A stretch of 64,000 bases of DNA from Cytidiella melzeri (taxonomy: Eukaryota > Basidiomycota > Agaricomycetes > Polyporales > Irpicaceae), in assembly GCA_022592445.1 (NCBI GenBank), contig JABYQR010000033.1, forward strand, positions 62,001-126,000. Direction: 5' to 3'. Shown here one piece after another: positions 11,727 through 20,462 of this stretch (position 1 is its first letter; each line of letters opens with the position of its first letter). The translations under genes and the position numbers were made by a program. The notes under the pieces were generated by a model. It was not told the origin of the DNA and ran no database searches. It saw only the letters and a list, made by a program, of their open reading frames with translations.

Positions 11727-14210
11727 TCAATCTGTTTTCGAAGGTTTGGGTGTGAGCTTTCGCTCCCGCGTGGACTTACGCGTTATTGTCTCTTCCGTCC
11801 CTTCCCCTTCAAGAGTAGACACGGGGTCTGTGCCGAATTGTATTGTATTTCGCGTGAAGTCCATCACCACGTTGTGCTCTCGCATGAATGGCATGCCAAG
11901 TACCATGTCGTAGTGGTTGAAGGTGGAACTTCCCACCTTTAACCTCTCCTGTACTCCGAAGTTGATCTTTGAACGGCTGCCTACGCAGCCCAACTGGAGC
12001 CCAACAGGTTTTTCTAGTGGGAAGGCCATGATTTTAGCCACGCAGGCGTATGATGGGCTTATTGCATTTATCGCGGACCCTGTGTCCAGCAAGATGTTGG
12101 CCGTGAGGCCGTTTATCGTGTCATGTATAGTTACACAGCGTGACTTCAACTTTGGGCAAGGTCTAGCTTTGCTCGTAGTCCTCATTGCCGCATGTTGTCT
12201 GTGCTTGTCTGCAAGACAAAAAAGAGTTTCCCCTGTGGTAGGTATCACTCGCATTCCAAATGCCGTTTCCGGGTCAGGATAGTTATCCCCTTTGTTGTAC
12301 CAGTGGTCGTAGTACCCCCTGTTAGCGGTGTCCTCCTGGAGAGTATATTGGACAATGTTGTCGGTGTATTCTGAGACCATCAACACCCTGTCGTTGAGGG
12401 GTTCATCTACTGACATTGGTATCAGGTCAGGTAATTGTTCTTCATCAATTTGTTGACGAGTATTACTTGTCAGGTTGTGAAGATTGCTGGCGGCCTGTAC
12501 GGCCATTTCACCCGGGGAGGGTCAAACTCTTTCGAGCATACCGTCCCATTGTTTGCGGCGAGTACGCTCTTGAGCCAGTACCGACACTATTGAGGTTTCC
12601 CTCTCAAGTTCTGTCACAGGCAACGCCGGGTTTATTGCCTGGCTGACAATGGCCATGTCTGTCCGCATAGCATGGTTTTCTTCGAGTAGTTGCCTGTATA
12701 TACTGAGTAGTCGTTCTATTTACACGTGGTCTTCTCGCGACGTGGGCCGTGGTCGGCCTGGAAGTATCCTTTGCTAGAGGTAGTCTATTGATTCTCGGTC
12801 CTCATTTGTCACTAGATCGTCTGATGATCACACCACTGTAAGCCCAGTGATGAGGTGCTCTATCGTTGATCGTAGCGAATGTAAGTTGAGGCTAGCTGCA
12901 CTGCTGGCTGTCAGGGAGGCTTGCGCCTGTGCCGCTGTCGCAGCTGGTATGGGAAGTGGTTGAGAAAGGTTACTTTGTCCTGGTTCGGGACCCTGCTCTT
13001 CGTCCGGTTTGTCTTGCTGAGAATACAATCTCATGCCTGCAAATCGTCCGTCGTCCGAGTCAGAGCCGGGGTTGTTGTTGAGGAGGTCGTGTTCTTCTCC
13101 AGCGGCCTCCTCGTTGGAGTCATATTGTTCTCCATTGGGGTTGTCCCCCAGTCTGTCTGTGTTCGAGTCCGTTTGGTCCTGCAACTCAATTTTGTTCTTC
13201 TGCTCCTCTATTTCTTCTCCTACGGCGTCCATAGCGCGAAATCCGGGTTTGTCGTGATTGGTCGCATAGTGACCATATTTGTTGCATCTGTAGCACTGAA
13301 CCTTGGACATATCCATTGGAGGTTTCTTTTCCCCTCTGTGGCTCGGCCGTGCTGCAGCGCCTGTGGTTCGTGTCGGTCCCGTGCTAGCAGATGTTCCGAC
13401 TCCTGCGCCCTGGATGGGGCATCAAGTGGGTTGGTTACCCAACCAATTTGTGTGCTCTGCACAACGCGGTGGGGGTCCTTGCGGACGTCTGGGTGGATGT
13501 CTCTGACCGAATGAGGCGGGCTGCCCTTTTTCCTTGGTCCAATGGTCATTGGGGTTTCCCCCACTTGACCTCGAGGAGTGCCCACTTGGTTTCTGTCGGG
13601 TGCAAGCACTCCTCTGCCTCTGGAATAAACGGGCAGTCTTGTCTGCGTTTTCGATGGATAGGGCCTCCGCTAGGAGTTCCTCTATGACCATCCCTTCGGC
13701 GGTCATCTTGCTATTTCGCATTATGGCAGTGGAGATATCTTCTGGTAGTTTCCTAAGGAACTTGCGTCGGAACTCGTAGTCGCTAGGATGTTCCACCATC
13801 TGTTTGGCGTACTTGAGCATGTCTGAGTACAGCCCTGAAACGCCGTTTCCGGCTCGGTACTGTACTCGCTCGTACCTTTCGGTCGCAAGTTGTATAGTTG
13901 CTTGATGTACGAAGCATGTGTGAAGTTCCATAATCACTTCTGTGAACGTCCAGTCGTCTCAATTACTGAACGGGTTCATAATCTCTGAGTTGTACCAGGT
14001 GAGAGCATTCCCCTTGAGGGACTCTCCTAGTACCATAACTCTCGCGTAGTCGTTCGATAGACCTACGAGCCTGGTGATCCAGAAGTACCTCACCAGGTTC
14101 TTCAGCCATTGATGGAAGATCTCGACGTTGTCTTCCCCGCCATACGCAGCTGGGGCTGTCGCCTTAAACTGCTTGCTTAACTGAGGCAGGTCTTCCGGCT
14201 CGACCTCCAT
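11727..14210 (-). pseudogene. Gypsy-A gag and protease frame
   Basis: A single minus-strand frame begins at ATG 14210, overlapping the ORF1 stop as TAATG. The capsid-like part has NVEIFHQWLKNLVRYF and RKFLRKLPEDI. A zinc knuckle follows, CYRCNKYGHYATNH, where the last Cys of the usual CCHC is His. An acidic linker leads to a retropepsin-like protease with the active site LLDTGSAINAIS and, further on, LGMPFM. The frame is broken by TGA at 13959, 13422, 12828, near 12525 and at 11727, plus one TAG near 12775 and one TAA near 12720. Gag and protease share one frame, and the frame runs on into the start of RT. Confidence 0.85.
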
Positions 14211-15625
14211 TATTTGTTTGAGTTGTCGAGGATATACTCCGTGCTGTTGTTATTCAGCTTTGCTGTCGCGGTAGGTACCGCTCTGTACGCGGATACAGAG
14301 TGTGCTGTTACCGGCTGTGGTCTGTTTTGTGCTGCTGGAGCAGAAACGAAGTATCGAGGGTTAACCCCTCTAATAGGTATGCCGGGAGGGAGGGTCCTCG
14401 CTCTTCCCCTTCGTGGCCTGGGGTCTGGGGGAGGACCCCTTGGGATCCCTGCGCGCGAGTATGAGTCGGAGCTTTCGCTACCGTCGTTTCCATCTCTTGG
14501 GAAATTGGATGTACCGGTTTGCTGCTGACTTCTTGTTGAGCGCGTGTAACGTTGAATGGTATGTGTGTGTGGCAACCTTTCCCTTGGTGCTGGGCTGTCT
14601 GCCGCGGTCGCGTTTCCGCTCGCTGCTACACCAGCCTCTCTAAGTCGAGTGGCTTGGTCTTTCCCTGCACGAGCAGGCATCACCCTATCTTCAGTCATCG
14701 TTTGACAAGCATGTTCTTTGGGATTGGTGTACCATGCCTCTTTGTCGCTCGTGGCAATTACTTTGGCACCCATCATCTCTGGGTTTTCATCTATCTTTGT
14801 GATAGGGCCCTTCAAGGGTAACTCTACTGGTGTTGGTTGCCCAACGTGTTCTTTGGCCGCCTTGCAGCGGCTTACTTCGTTGTCGAGTGCGTCCATATCG
14901 AACACTTTGAAGACGTTATGTAGACCGCGTATGAGCTTGTAGTTCCAGTCTTCAACCCGCTGGAACCTTTCCTCCTGAGCTCTTTGCTCATGTCTCAACT
15001 CTCTGTATGCGGTCCTGCTCTTCTTCAGACCTTCGTAAGTTTGCAGCATCGCGCTAGCAAGCTCTGGGTCTAATGGGCCTTCAGCCCTTTGTTCTTCTCG
15101 AACTGATTCAATTTGGCTTTTCGCCAATTCTTGTGGGTCACCTTTTGGTGTTACAAGGTCCCTACGTCTGTCTACGGTGCTACTGAAGGGGCTCTTCAGT
15201 GGGGGGCGAGTTTCCCCGTTCCCACTGGGAGGTTCTTGCGCTTGCGCACGTGGGGCTTTCAGCTGTTGCTGTGCCTCCATTGCATCCGTGAGGACTCCGG
15301 TGACTGCTGAGGGTTTCCCCTCGTATGCAGCCACCTTCGTGGTGGTGGTCTTGTTTGAAGAAGATTGAGTGAGTGCTTTCTCGCTTCGCCGCCCATCTCG
15401 GACTTCAGTGATTGTCCGACCCACCGACTTGGGCTCGTCAGGGTTGCCCTTTCGGGCCTGCAATGGATCTTCTTCGGCCTCGTGCTCACTCTTGAGCATG
15501 ATGGCCACGTTTTTGGCGTTGGCCTCGCTGGTCGCGTGACTGACGGCGGATATGGATTGGCTGTGGGCCGTTCGCCGCGAATTGGAGGTTTCGCGCAATT
15601 TTGAGTTCTTCTTCGCGTCTGACAT
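14210..15625 (-). CDS. Gypsy-A ORF1, 471-aa protein upstream of gag
   Basis: The only long intact frame of Gypsy-A. It starts at ATG 15625, about 140 nt inside the 5' LTR, and ends with TAA at 14210-14212. That stop overlaps the ATG of the gag frame (TAATG). The protein is hydrophilic and charged, with a likely coiled coil in the middle (YEGLKKSRTAYRELRHEQRAQEERFQRVEDW, given here in part: YRELRHEQRAQEERF) and a Pro/Arg-rich C-terminal part (RGPPPDPRPRRGRARTLPPG). It may be the N-terminal part of Gag or a separate protein made before termination-reinitiation. I see no enzymatic motif. Confidence 0.6.
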   Translation of the reverse strand: MSDAKKNSKLRETSNSRRTAHSQSISAVSHATSEANAKNVAIMLKSEHEAEEDPLQARKGNPDEPKSVGRTITEVRDGRRSEKALTQSSSNKTTTTKVAAYEGKPSAVTGVLTDAMEAQQQLKAPRAQAQEPPSGNGETRPPLKSPFSSTVDRRRDLVTPKGDPQELAKSQIESVREEQRAEGPLDPELASAMLQTYEGLKKSRTAYRELRHEQRAQEERFQRVEDWNYKLIRGLHNVFKVFDMDALDNEVSRCKAAKEHVGQPTPVELPLKGPITKIDENPEMMGAKVIATSDKEAWYTNPKEHACQTMTEDRVMPARAGKDQATRLREAGVAASGNATAADSPAPRERLPHTHTIQRYTRSTRSQQQTGTSNFPRDGNDGSESSDSYSRAGIPRGPPPDPRPRRGRARTLPPGIPIRGVNPRYFVSAPAAQNRPQPVTAHSVSAYRAVPTATAKLNNNSTEYILDNSNK

Positions 15626-15766
15626 CCGGGGTCTTCAGGGTATGTCCGGTATGTCGGGATCTGGTTTTTTTGTGGTCGCGTAGATAACTTGGTGTTGTAG
15701 GGAGTTGTGGAGTAGAGTGTGATTGGAGTAGAATGTATGTAGGTAGAATTCGGGTACTTAAAAAAG

Positions 15767-16049
15767 TGTAAGGGTGTCTTCTTGGATGCACACAAGGTAA
15801 GTATGACCAATATGTATTCGGAACCTATGTGTGTACAAGATAAAAAGATGCCTTCTAAATCTACCAGATCTCAGTCCTAAATACTGAGATCTGCTACTGC
15901 GTAGTACTACTATATTTGGTATGCTATTTTCTCACGATGGGCGCTGGCCCGCTATCTAATCAGTACAAGTAAAAGGCCAGATCTACTGATCTGGCCACAG
16001 AATGCTTGCGCATCAGGTAGTGCTTGCGCACATGTATCAATCCCTAACA
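15767..16049 (-). repeat. 5' LTR of Gypsy-A
   Basis: Direct repeat of 5176-5458, same 283-bp length, with the target duplication ccccc at 16050-16054. The internal sequence next to it (minus strand CTTTTTTAAGTACCCG) does not begin with TGG, so a standard tRNA primer-binding site is not evident. Confidence 0.92.
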
Positions 16050-16054
16050 CCCCC

Positions 16055-18012
16055 TCAGTGAACTGAAACGGTGCAAGTCTGAGTGCTTTTGTATGGCGTA
16101 CATGGACTTCAGCAGGCAGAGGTTTTGTGAAAATATTGGCGGGGTTGTCGGTACCTGGAATGGGTACGAGTTTGACAAGTCCGGAATTGACACATTCTTG
16201 AACAGAGTGTGCACAAACACGGGTGTATTTTGAGAAGTGCTTCACATTGAGAGAAATAGAGGCATCAACTGCACTCTTGTTGTTGCAGTGCAGCTTGACA
16301 ATGTAACAGTAAGGTTACCACTCACCAGATAAGTTGTTAAACTTGAGGGGATAGAGCAAGATAGAGTGTGAGAGGTGTGGTGAGCAAAGTACTGGAGAGT
16401 ACTGAGTAGTCCTTTATCAACAGAGTGGATAAGACTGAGGGGATATGCCCTCAGGAGTGCCTCTATATATACATGAAGGGGAGGACCCCAGGTACTGCCC
16501 TAAGACTCCTAATACCTACATGAGTAAGCAAAGTAATCTACCTTACTAAGCATGCCCTATGCCCTAGTGGTGCCACTTCAATAATCAACCAATAGCAATT
16601 GTCCCCATGACCTGACCCCATGACCCAGTCCCAAGGCTAGACTTGTTCTAGCTTGTTCTAAGACAAGGCTAGACTTTTCCAGAAGGTTTTATGAACTATG
16701 ACATCATCTAATGTAATGTTCTATACTATGACATCATAATTCCAGCATGTTCCACAAGGTTCCAGAGAGTTCTATTATGTGATACACAGATAAGGAAAGG
16801 AGCACATCAGCGCATCAGAGACAGGAGGCGCATCAGCGCATCAATTGATAAGCACTGAGAATAAGCGCCGGACTAAGCGCCTGATAAGTGTTGGATAAGC
16901 GCTTAAATAGACACCGGATAAGCGCTGGATAAGCGCCTGATAAGTGCTTGAATATTCCCAATAATACCGTTGCCTGGTAAGGCAAGTCTTGTAGAAACAT
17001 TGAAAATCTGTGACAGACAAGGCCTTCAAGCAGATGGTAAATTTGATCAGCAAGGACGTCAAGCCACTTGAGCTGATTGCAGGCCTCATGTGCGGTGTAT
17101 TACTCTAAATCAAAGGTAGAGGTAGCCACGGAGTTTTGTTTTTGAGAAGACCAACAGACAGTGCCATGGCCAAGGTAGAATACCCAACCAGAGGTGGAAA
17201 GGGAGTTGTCAGTGTCTCCTGCGAAGTCAATGTTGGTGTAGCTGGTGAGTTTGTCGCCTCGTGTGTCAGAATGACCAAGGCAAAGTCGGAAATTAGATGT
17301 ACCACGAAGGTACCGGAGAACATGATGAGTGGCCTTCAAATGCTGTGGCGCGGGATTCAACTGGTATTGGCAGACTCGAGCAACAGCAAAGGAGATATCT
17401 GGGCGCGTGCCCATGGATGCGTACATGAGAGAACCTAGAATGGACCTGTAATTCTTGACAAACTTAGGGTCATTGAGTTCTGGATCCTGGTTATACTTCT
17501 CCAGGACAGTTTCTGGAGCGAGTGGTGTGGAGGCGGGATTACAGTCCAAATGGCCAAACCGCGCAAGCATGGAGTGTATGTAGACTTCCTGGTCTGAAAA
17601 CGTACGCCTGCTCCCCCTATCCCGGACGGCGCGAATTCTGAGATACTGTCAAAGATCACCCATGTTGGTAATCTCGAATTCTTTGATATGGCCTCCTTTG
17701 TTTCGCGAATGAGGGCAAGGCTATTTCCCATCATTGTGAGGTTGTTGACGTAAACAACTAAAATATTGAGGTCTTCCCCTCGTTGACGAGTGAATATGAA
17801 TATGTCACCTGTATCATGACAGGCAAATCCAAGCTTTTCAAGACATGCCTTGAGCGTAAGGAACCATTGGCGTCCTGCTTGCTTCAATCTGTATAGTGCC
17901 TTCCGAAGGTGGCATACTTTTCCTTCGGCTACTACAAAACCTTCAGGTTGCTCCATATAGACCTCCTCGTCCAAAGATCTGTTCAGATACGCCTGGTGAA
18001 AGTTGATCTGGT
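16055..18012 (-). pseudogene. Ty1/copia pol remnant (RT-RNase H), interrupted
   Basis: Minus-strand copia polymerase, broken by a solo LTR (16302-17014) and truncated at 18013 by another LTR. RT: SLDEEVYMEQPEGFVV, LRKALYRLKQAGRQW, then an active site that reads YVNN where copia RTs have YVDD. RNase H: YRSILGSLMYASMGTRPDI, HVLRYLRGTSNF, then after the insertion NPANIFTKPLPAEVHVRH (16055-16240). There are several frame changes and stops. Upstream parts (gag, protease, integrase) are absent from the window. Confidence 0.85.
16302..17014 (-). repeat. Solo LTR, family C, inserted in copia pol
   Basis: 713 bp, TGTAACAG..TGTGACA on the plus strand, flanked by the perfect 5-bp duplication gacaa (16297-16301 and 17015-17019). 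It interrupts the copia RNase H frame. A TATA-like tatatata near 16462-16470 points to minus-strand transcription. It contains a short minisatellite of gataagcgcc-type units (16850-16960). Confidence 0.88.
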
Positions 18013-18704
18013 TGTCACAGATTTCAATGTTTCTACAAAACTTGCCTTACCAGGCAACGGTATTATTGGGAATATTTAAACGCTTATCAGGCGCTTATCC
18101 AGCACTTATCCGTCGTCTATTTAGGCGCTTATCCAGTGCTTATTTGGCACTTATCAGGCGCTTATTCCGGTGCTTATTCTCAGTGCCTATCAATTGATGC
18201 GCTGATGCGCCTCCTGTCTCTGATGCGCTGATGCGCTCCTTTCCTTATCTGTGTATCACATGATAGAACTCTCTGGAACCTTGTGGAACATGCTGGAACT
18301 GTGATGTCATAGCATAGAACATTCCATTAGATGATGTCATAGTTCTTAGAACCTTCTGGAATAGTCTAGCCTTGGGACTGGGTCATGGGGACAGGTCATG
18401 GGGACAATTGCTATTGGTTGATTATTGAAGTGGCACCACTAGGGCATAGGGCATGCTTAGTAAGGTAGATTACTTTGCTTACTCATGTAGGTATTAGGGG
18501 TCTTAGGGTAGTACCTGGGGTCCTCCCCTTCATGTATATATAGAGGCACTCCTGAGGGCATATCCCCTCAGTCTTATCCACTCTGTTGATAAAGGACTAC
18601 TCAGTACTCTCCAGTACTTTGCTCACCACACCTCTCACACTCTATCTTGCTCTATCCCCTCAAGTTTAACAACTTATCTGGGGAGTAGTAACCATACTGT
18701 TACA
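18013..18704 (+). repeat. LTR, family C, inverted relative to the first
   Basis: 692 bp, TGTCACAG..CTGTTACA, nearly the reverse complement of 16302-17014 with the same minisatellite (18075-18180). TATATATAGAGG near 18533-18544 suggests plus-strand transcription towards the ORF at 18711. The flanks differ (ctggt left, caaac right), so it lacks a target duplication. It joins copia DNA on the left to pogo-like DNA on the right, suggesting a rearrangement junction or one end of a lost full element. Confidence 0.8.
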
Positions 18705-18710
18705 CAAACA

Positions 18711-18962
18711 ATGCAGGAAGACGTGATCATCAATGGAGGAGATGATGATGTTGACAATGACACGGGTTTCCATTCTGGGCCAGGTCCCACTTACAATGAA
18801 GTCCTCCAAGCTGCTGCCCTCATTGAGAGCTATGTACGCGACAACAATGACCCAGATGCGCGCAAGATGGAATCTTTGTTAGCTAGTTTCTGCCGTCAAC
18901 TTCACTTGGACAGGTCTCGCACAACAGTCCCCACTTTGATTACTTCTGACTTCACTAAATAG
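18711..18962 (+). pseudogene. C-terminal tail of a pogo/Tigger-like (DDE_1) transposase
   Basis: 83-aa frame starting 6 nt past the LTR: an acidic start, then AALIESYVRDNNDPDARKME, ASFCRQLHLDRS and a terminal TLITSDFTK. The pattern (helical segment, LxSFxxQxxL, basic step, TxITxDF) resembles the tails of fungal pogo-family transposases as I remember them. The DDE core is missing, so this is probably a fragment. Identification is by resemblance only. Confidence 0.45.
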
Positions 18963-19113
18963 TTTCCAGTTGCTCATACCACATCTAGTAACACTTTGTG
19001 TATTAGCTACTACATTGTGTCTAGCCTCTACATGGTGTACTTGGGCACTTGAATTCTTATGATGACTGATGGGCGCTTACTGTGGAAACTTCCTTGTAAC
19101 CCATAAACCCCAT

Positions 19114-19151
19114 AACCCATACCTTTTTGTGTCCACAGAGGGGTATGGGTT
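19114..19151. repeat. Short hairpin
   Basis: Perfect 10-bp inverted repeat, aacccatacc and ggtatgggtt, separated by 18 nt. It lies about 150 bp past the pogo tail and might be part of that element's end. No other function is visible. Confidence 0.5.
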
Positions 19152-19309
19152 AAGAGAGAGTTGACAGTACTTTGGAAGCTAACAAGAGATTCCCAACCCC
19201 TACATTCTTGGACAATATTAATTTGTGGCTGCATCAACAGCAAGCACTGTGTCGGATTGTTCCACAAAGTCTCACAACCATTAGTTGCCCTCTAAGGAGG
19301 AGTTTCAAT

Positions 19310-20462
19310 CAGAACACTAGCGTTAGCAAGGCCGGCAAGTGGCAAGTACAGTTCTGGAATATTGAATGGAATGTTACTTTTTGAGCCAGATTTGTAAGTA
19401 AACTTGGTGCTGGTAGCAGTCTGAACAAGTAATTTTGTTGGGAATATCTTCTTCAATGAGTAATTTATAGTAAGTTGGTGGTTTGTCTTGACTGGAGCAC
19501 ACAATCATTCATGAAAGACAAGGGACTGTGCTATGTTGTTTGAAATGCAACAATGGGTGTAAGTACATAATTAAAACAAGTTTGTGGAGTAGAACATGGA
19601 GATAAAGATTGTTTGACATGCGTCTTCTTCTTAATGGTGTTGAACTATGTTAAATAATTTAGACACAATGTGGTTAATTGCAGGAGCAGGGCTACAAGTG
19701 ATCATGTTATTGGGACACCCTCAAGTCCTTCATTCTTGAAGCAAGTAATTTTCCAGAATGAGCAGTGAACACTGCACAAGGTTAATGACAAGAGAGATGA
19801 AACCCCTTGCTACCATTGGTGACTACCTTCATCAATGTATGGCTCCTTTTCCCGCAACCAAACTTATCAATTGTAGTACAGTCACTTTATCCCAGATCAA
19901 GTTGCCTATCAAAGGTGTCCCCAATAGCAAATGCCCGTAATACAGTCAATATTCATGACCAGATGACTTGGCAAGGTCCTTACTGAGGTTCTTCTTGGTA
20001 ACAAAGTCACAGGTGCAATTAACTATTTCATGCTATATGATTTATTCAATTTTCTACCAATAACATGATCACTTGTAGCCCTGCTCCTGCAATTAACCAC
20101 ATTGTGTCTAAATTATTTAACATAGTTCAACACCATTAAGAAGAAGACGCATGTCAAGCAATCTTTATCTCCATGTTCTACTCCACAAACTTGTTTTCAT
20201 TCTGTACTTACACCCATTGTTGCATTTCAAACAACATAGCACAGTCCCTTTTCTTTCATGACTGATTGTGTGCTCCAGTCAAGACAAACCACCAACTTAC
20301 TATACATTACTCATTGAAGAAGATATTCCCAACAAAATTACTTGTTCAGACTGCTACCAGCACCAAGTTTACTTACAAATCTGGCTCAAAAAGTAATATT
20401 TCATGGAATCTTCAGGAATTGTACTTGCTGCTTGCCAGCCTTGCTAAGACTAGTTTGAATAT
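19310..20462. repeat. Long inverted repeat (two arms of about 405 bp, 343-bp spacer)
   Basis: Arm 19310-19713 reappears inverted at 20057-20462 with scattered differences. For example ccaataacatgatcacttgt at 20057 is the complement of 19694-19713, and both arms translate outward to the same frame starting MCAPVKTNHQLTI. No gene is recognisable in the spacer. It could be a foldback element, or two inverted copies of one repeat. Confidence 0.8.

Larger units (their letters stand above)
5176..16049 (-). mobile_element. Gypsy-A: Ty3/gypsy chromovirus with accessory ORFs
   Basis: A 10,874-bp LTR retrotransposon on the minus strand. It has 283-bp LTRs in direct orientation, each TGTTAGGG..CCCTTACA on the minus strand, flanked by the 5-bp target duplication ccccc (5171-5175 and 16050-16054). 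Order 5' to 3' on minus: LTR, ORF1 (14210-15625), gag-protease, RT-RNase H-integrase-chromodomain, ORF3 (5565-8171), polypurine tract, LTR. By eye the LTRs differ at 9 of 283 positions, 8 of them transitions, so the copy is moderately old. Apart from ORF1 the reading frames are broken by stops. It is inserted in the G5 run of a copia polypurine tract. Confidence 0.93.

Noticed and set aside
13220..13609. Minus-strand frame that could be taken as a separate gag ORF
   Set aside because: The zinc knuckle and surrounding gag sequence run in the neighbouring frame; this is an overlap shadow.
18013..18704. Second family C LTR as a simple solo LTR
   Set aside because: Its flanks ctggt and caaac do not match, so a plain solo LTR with target duplication is not supported.
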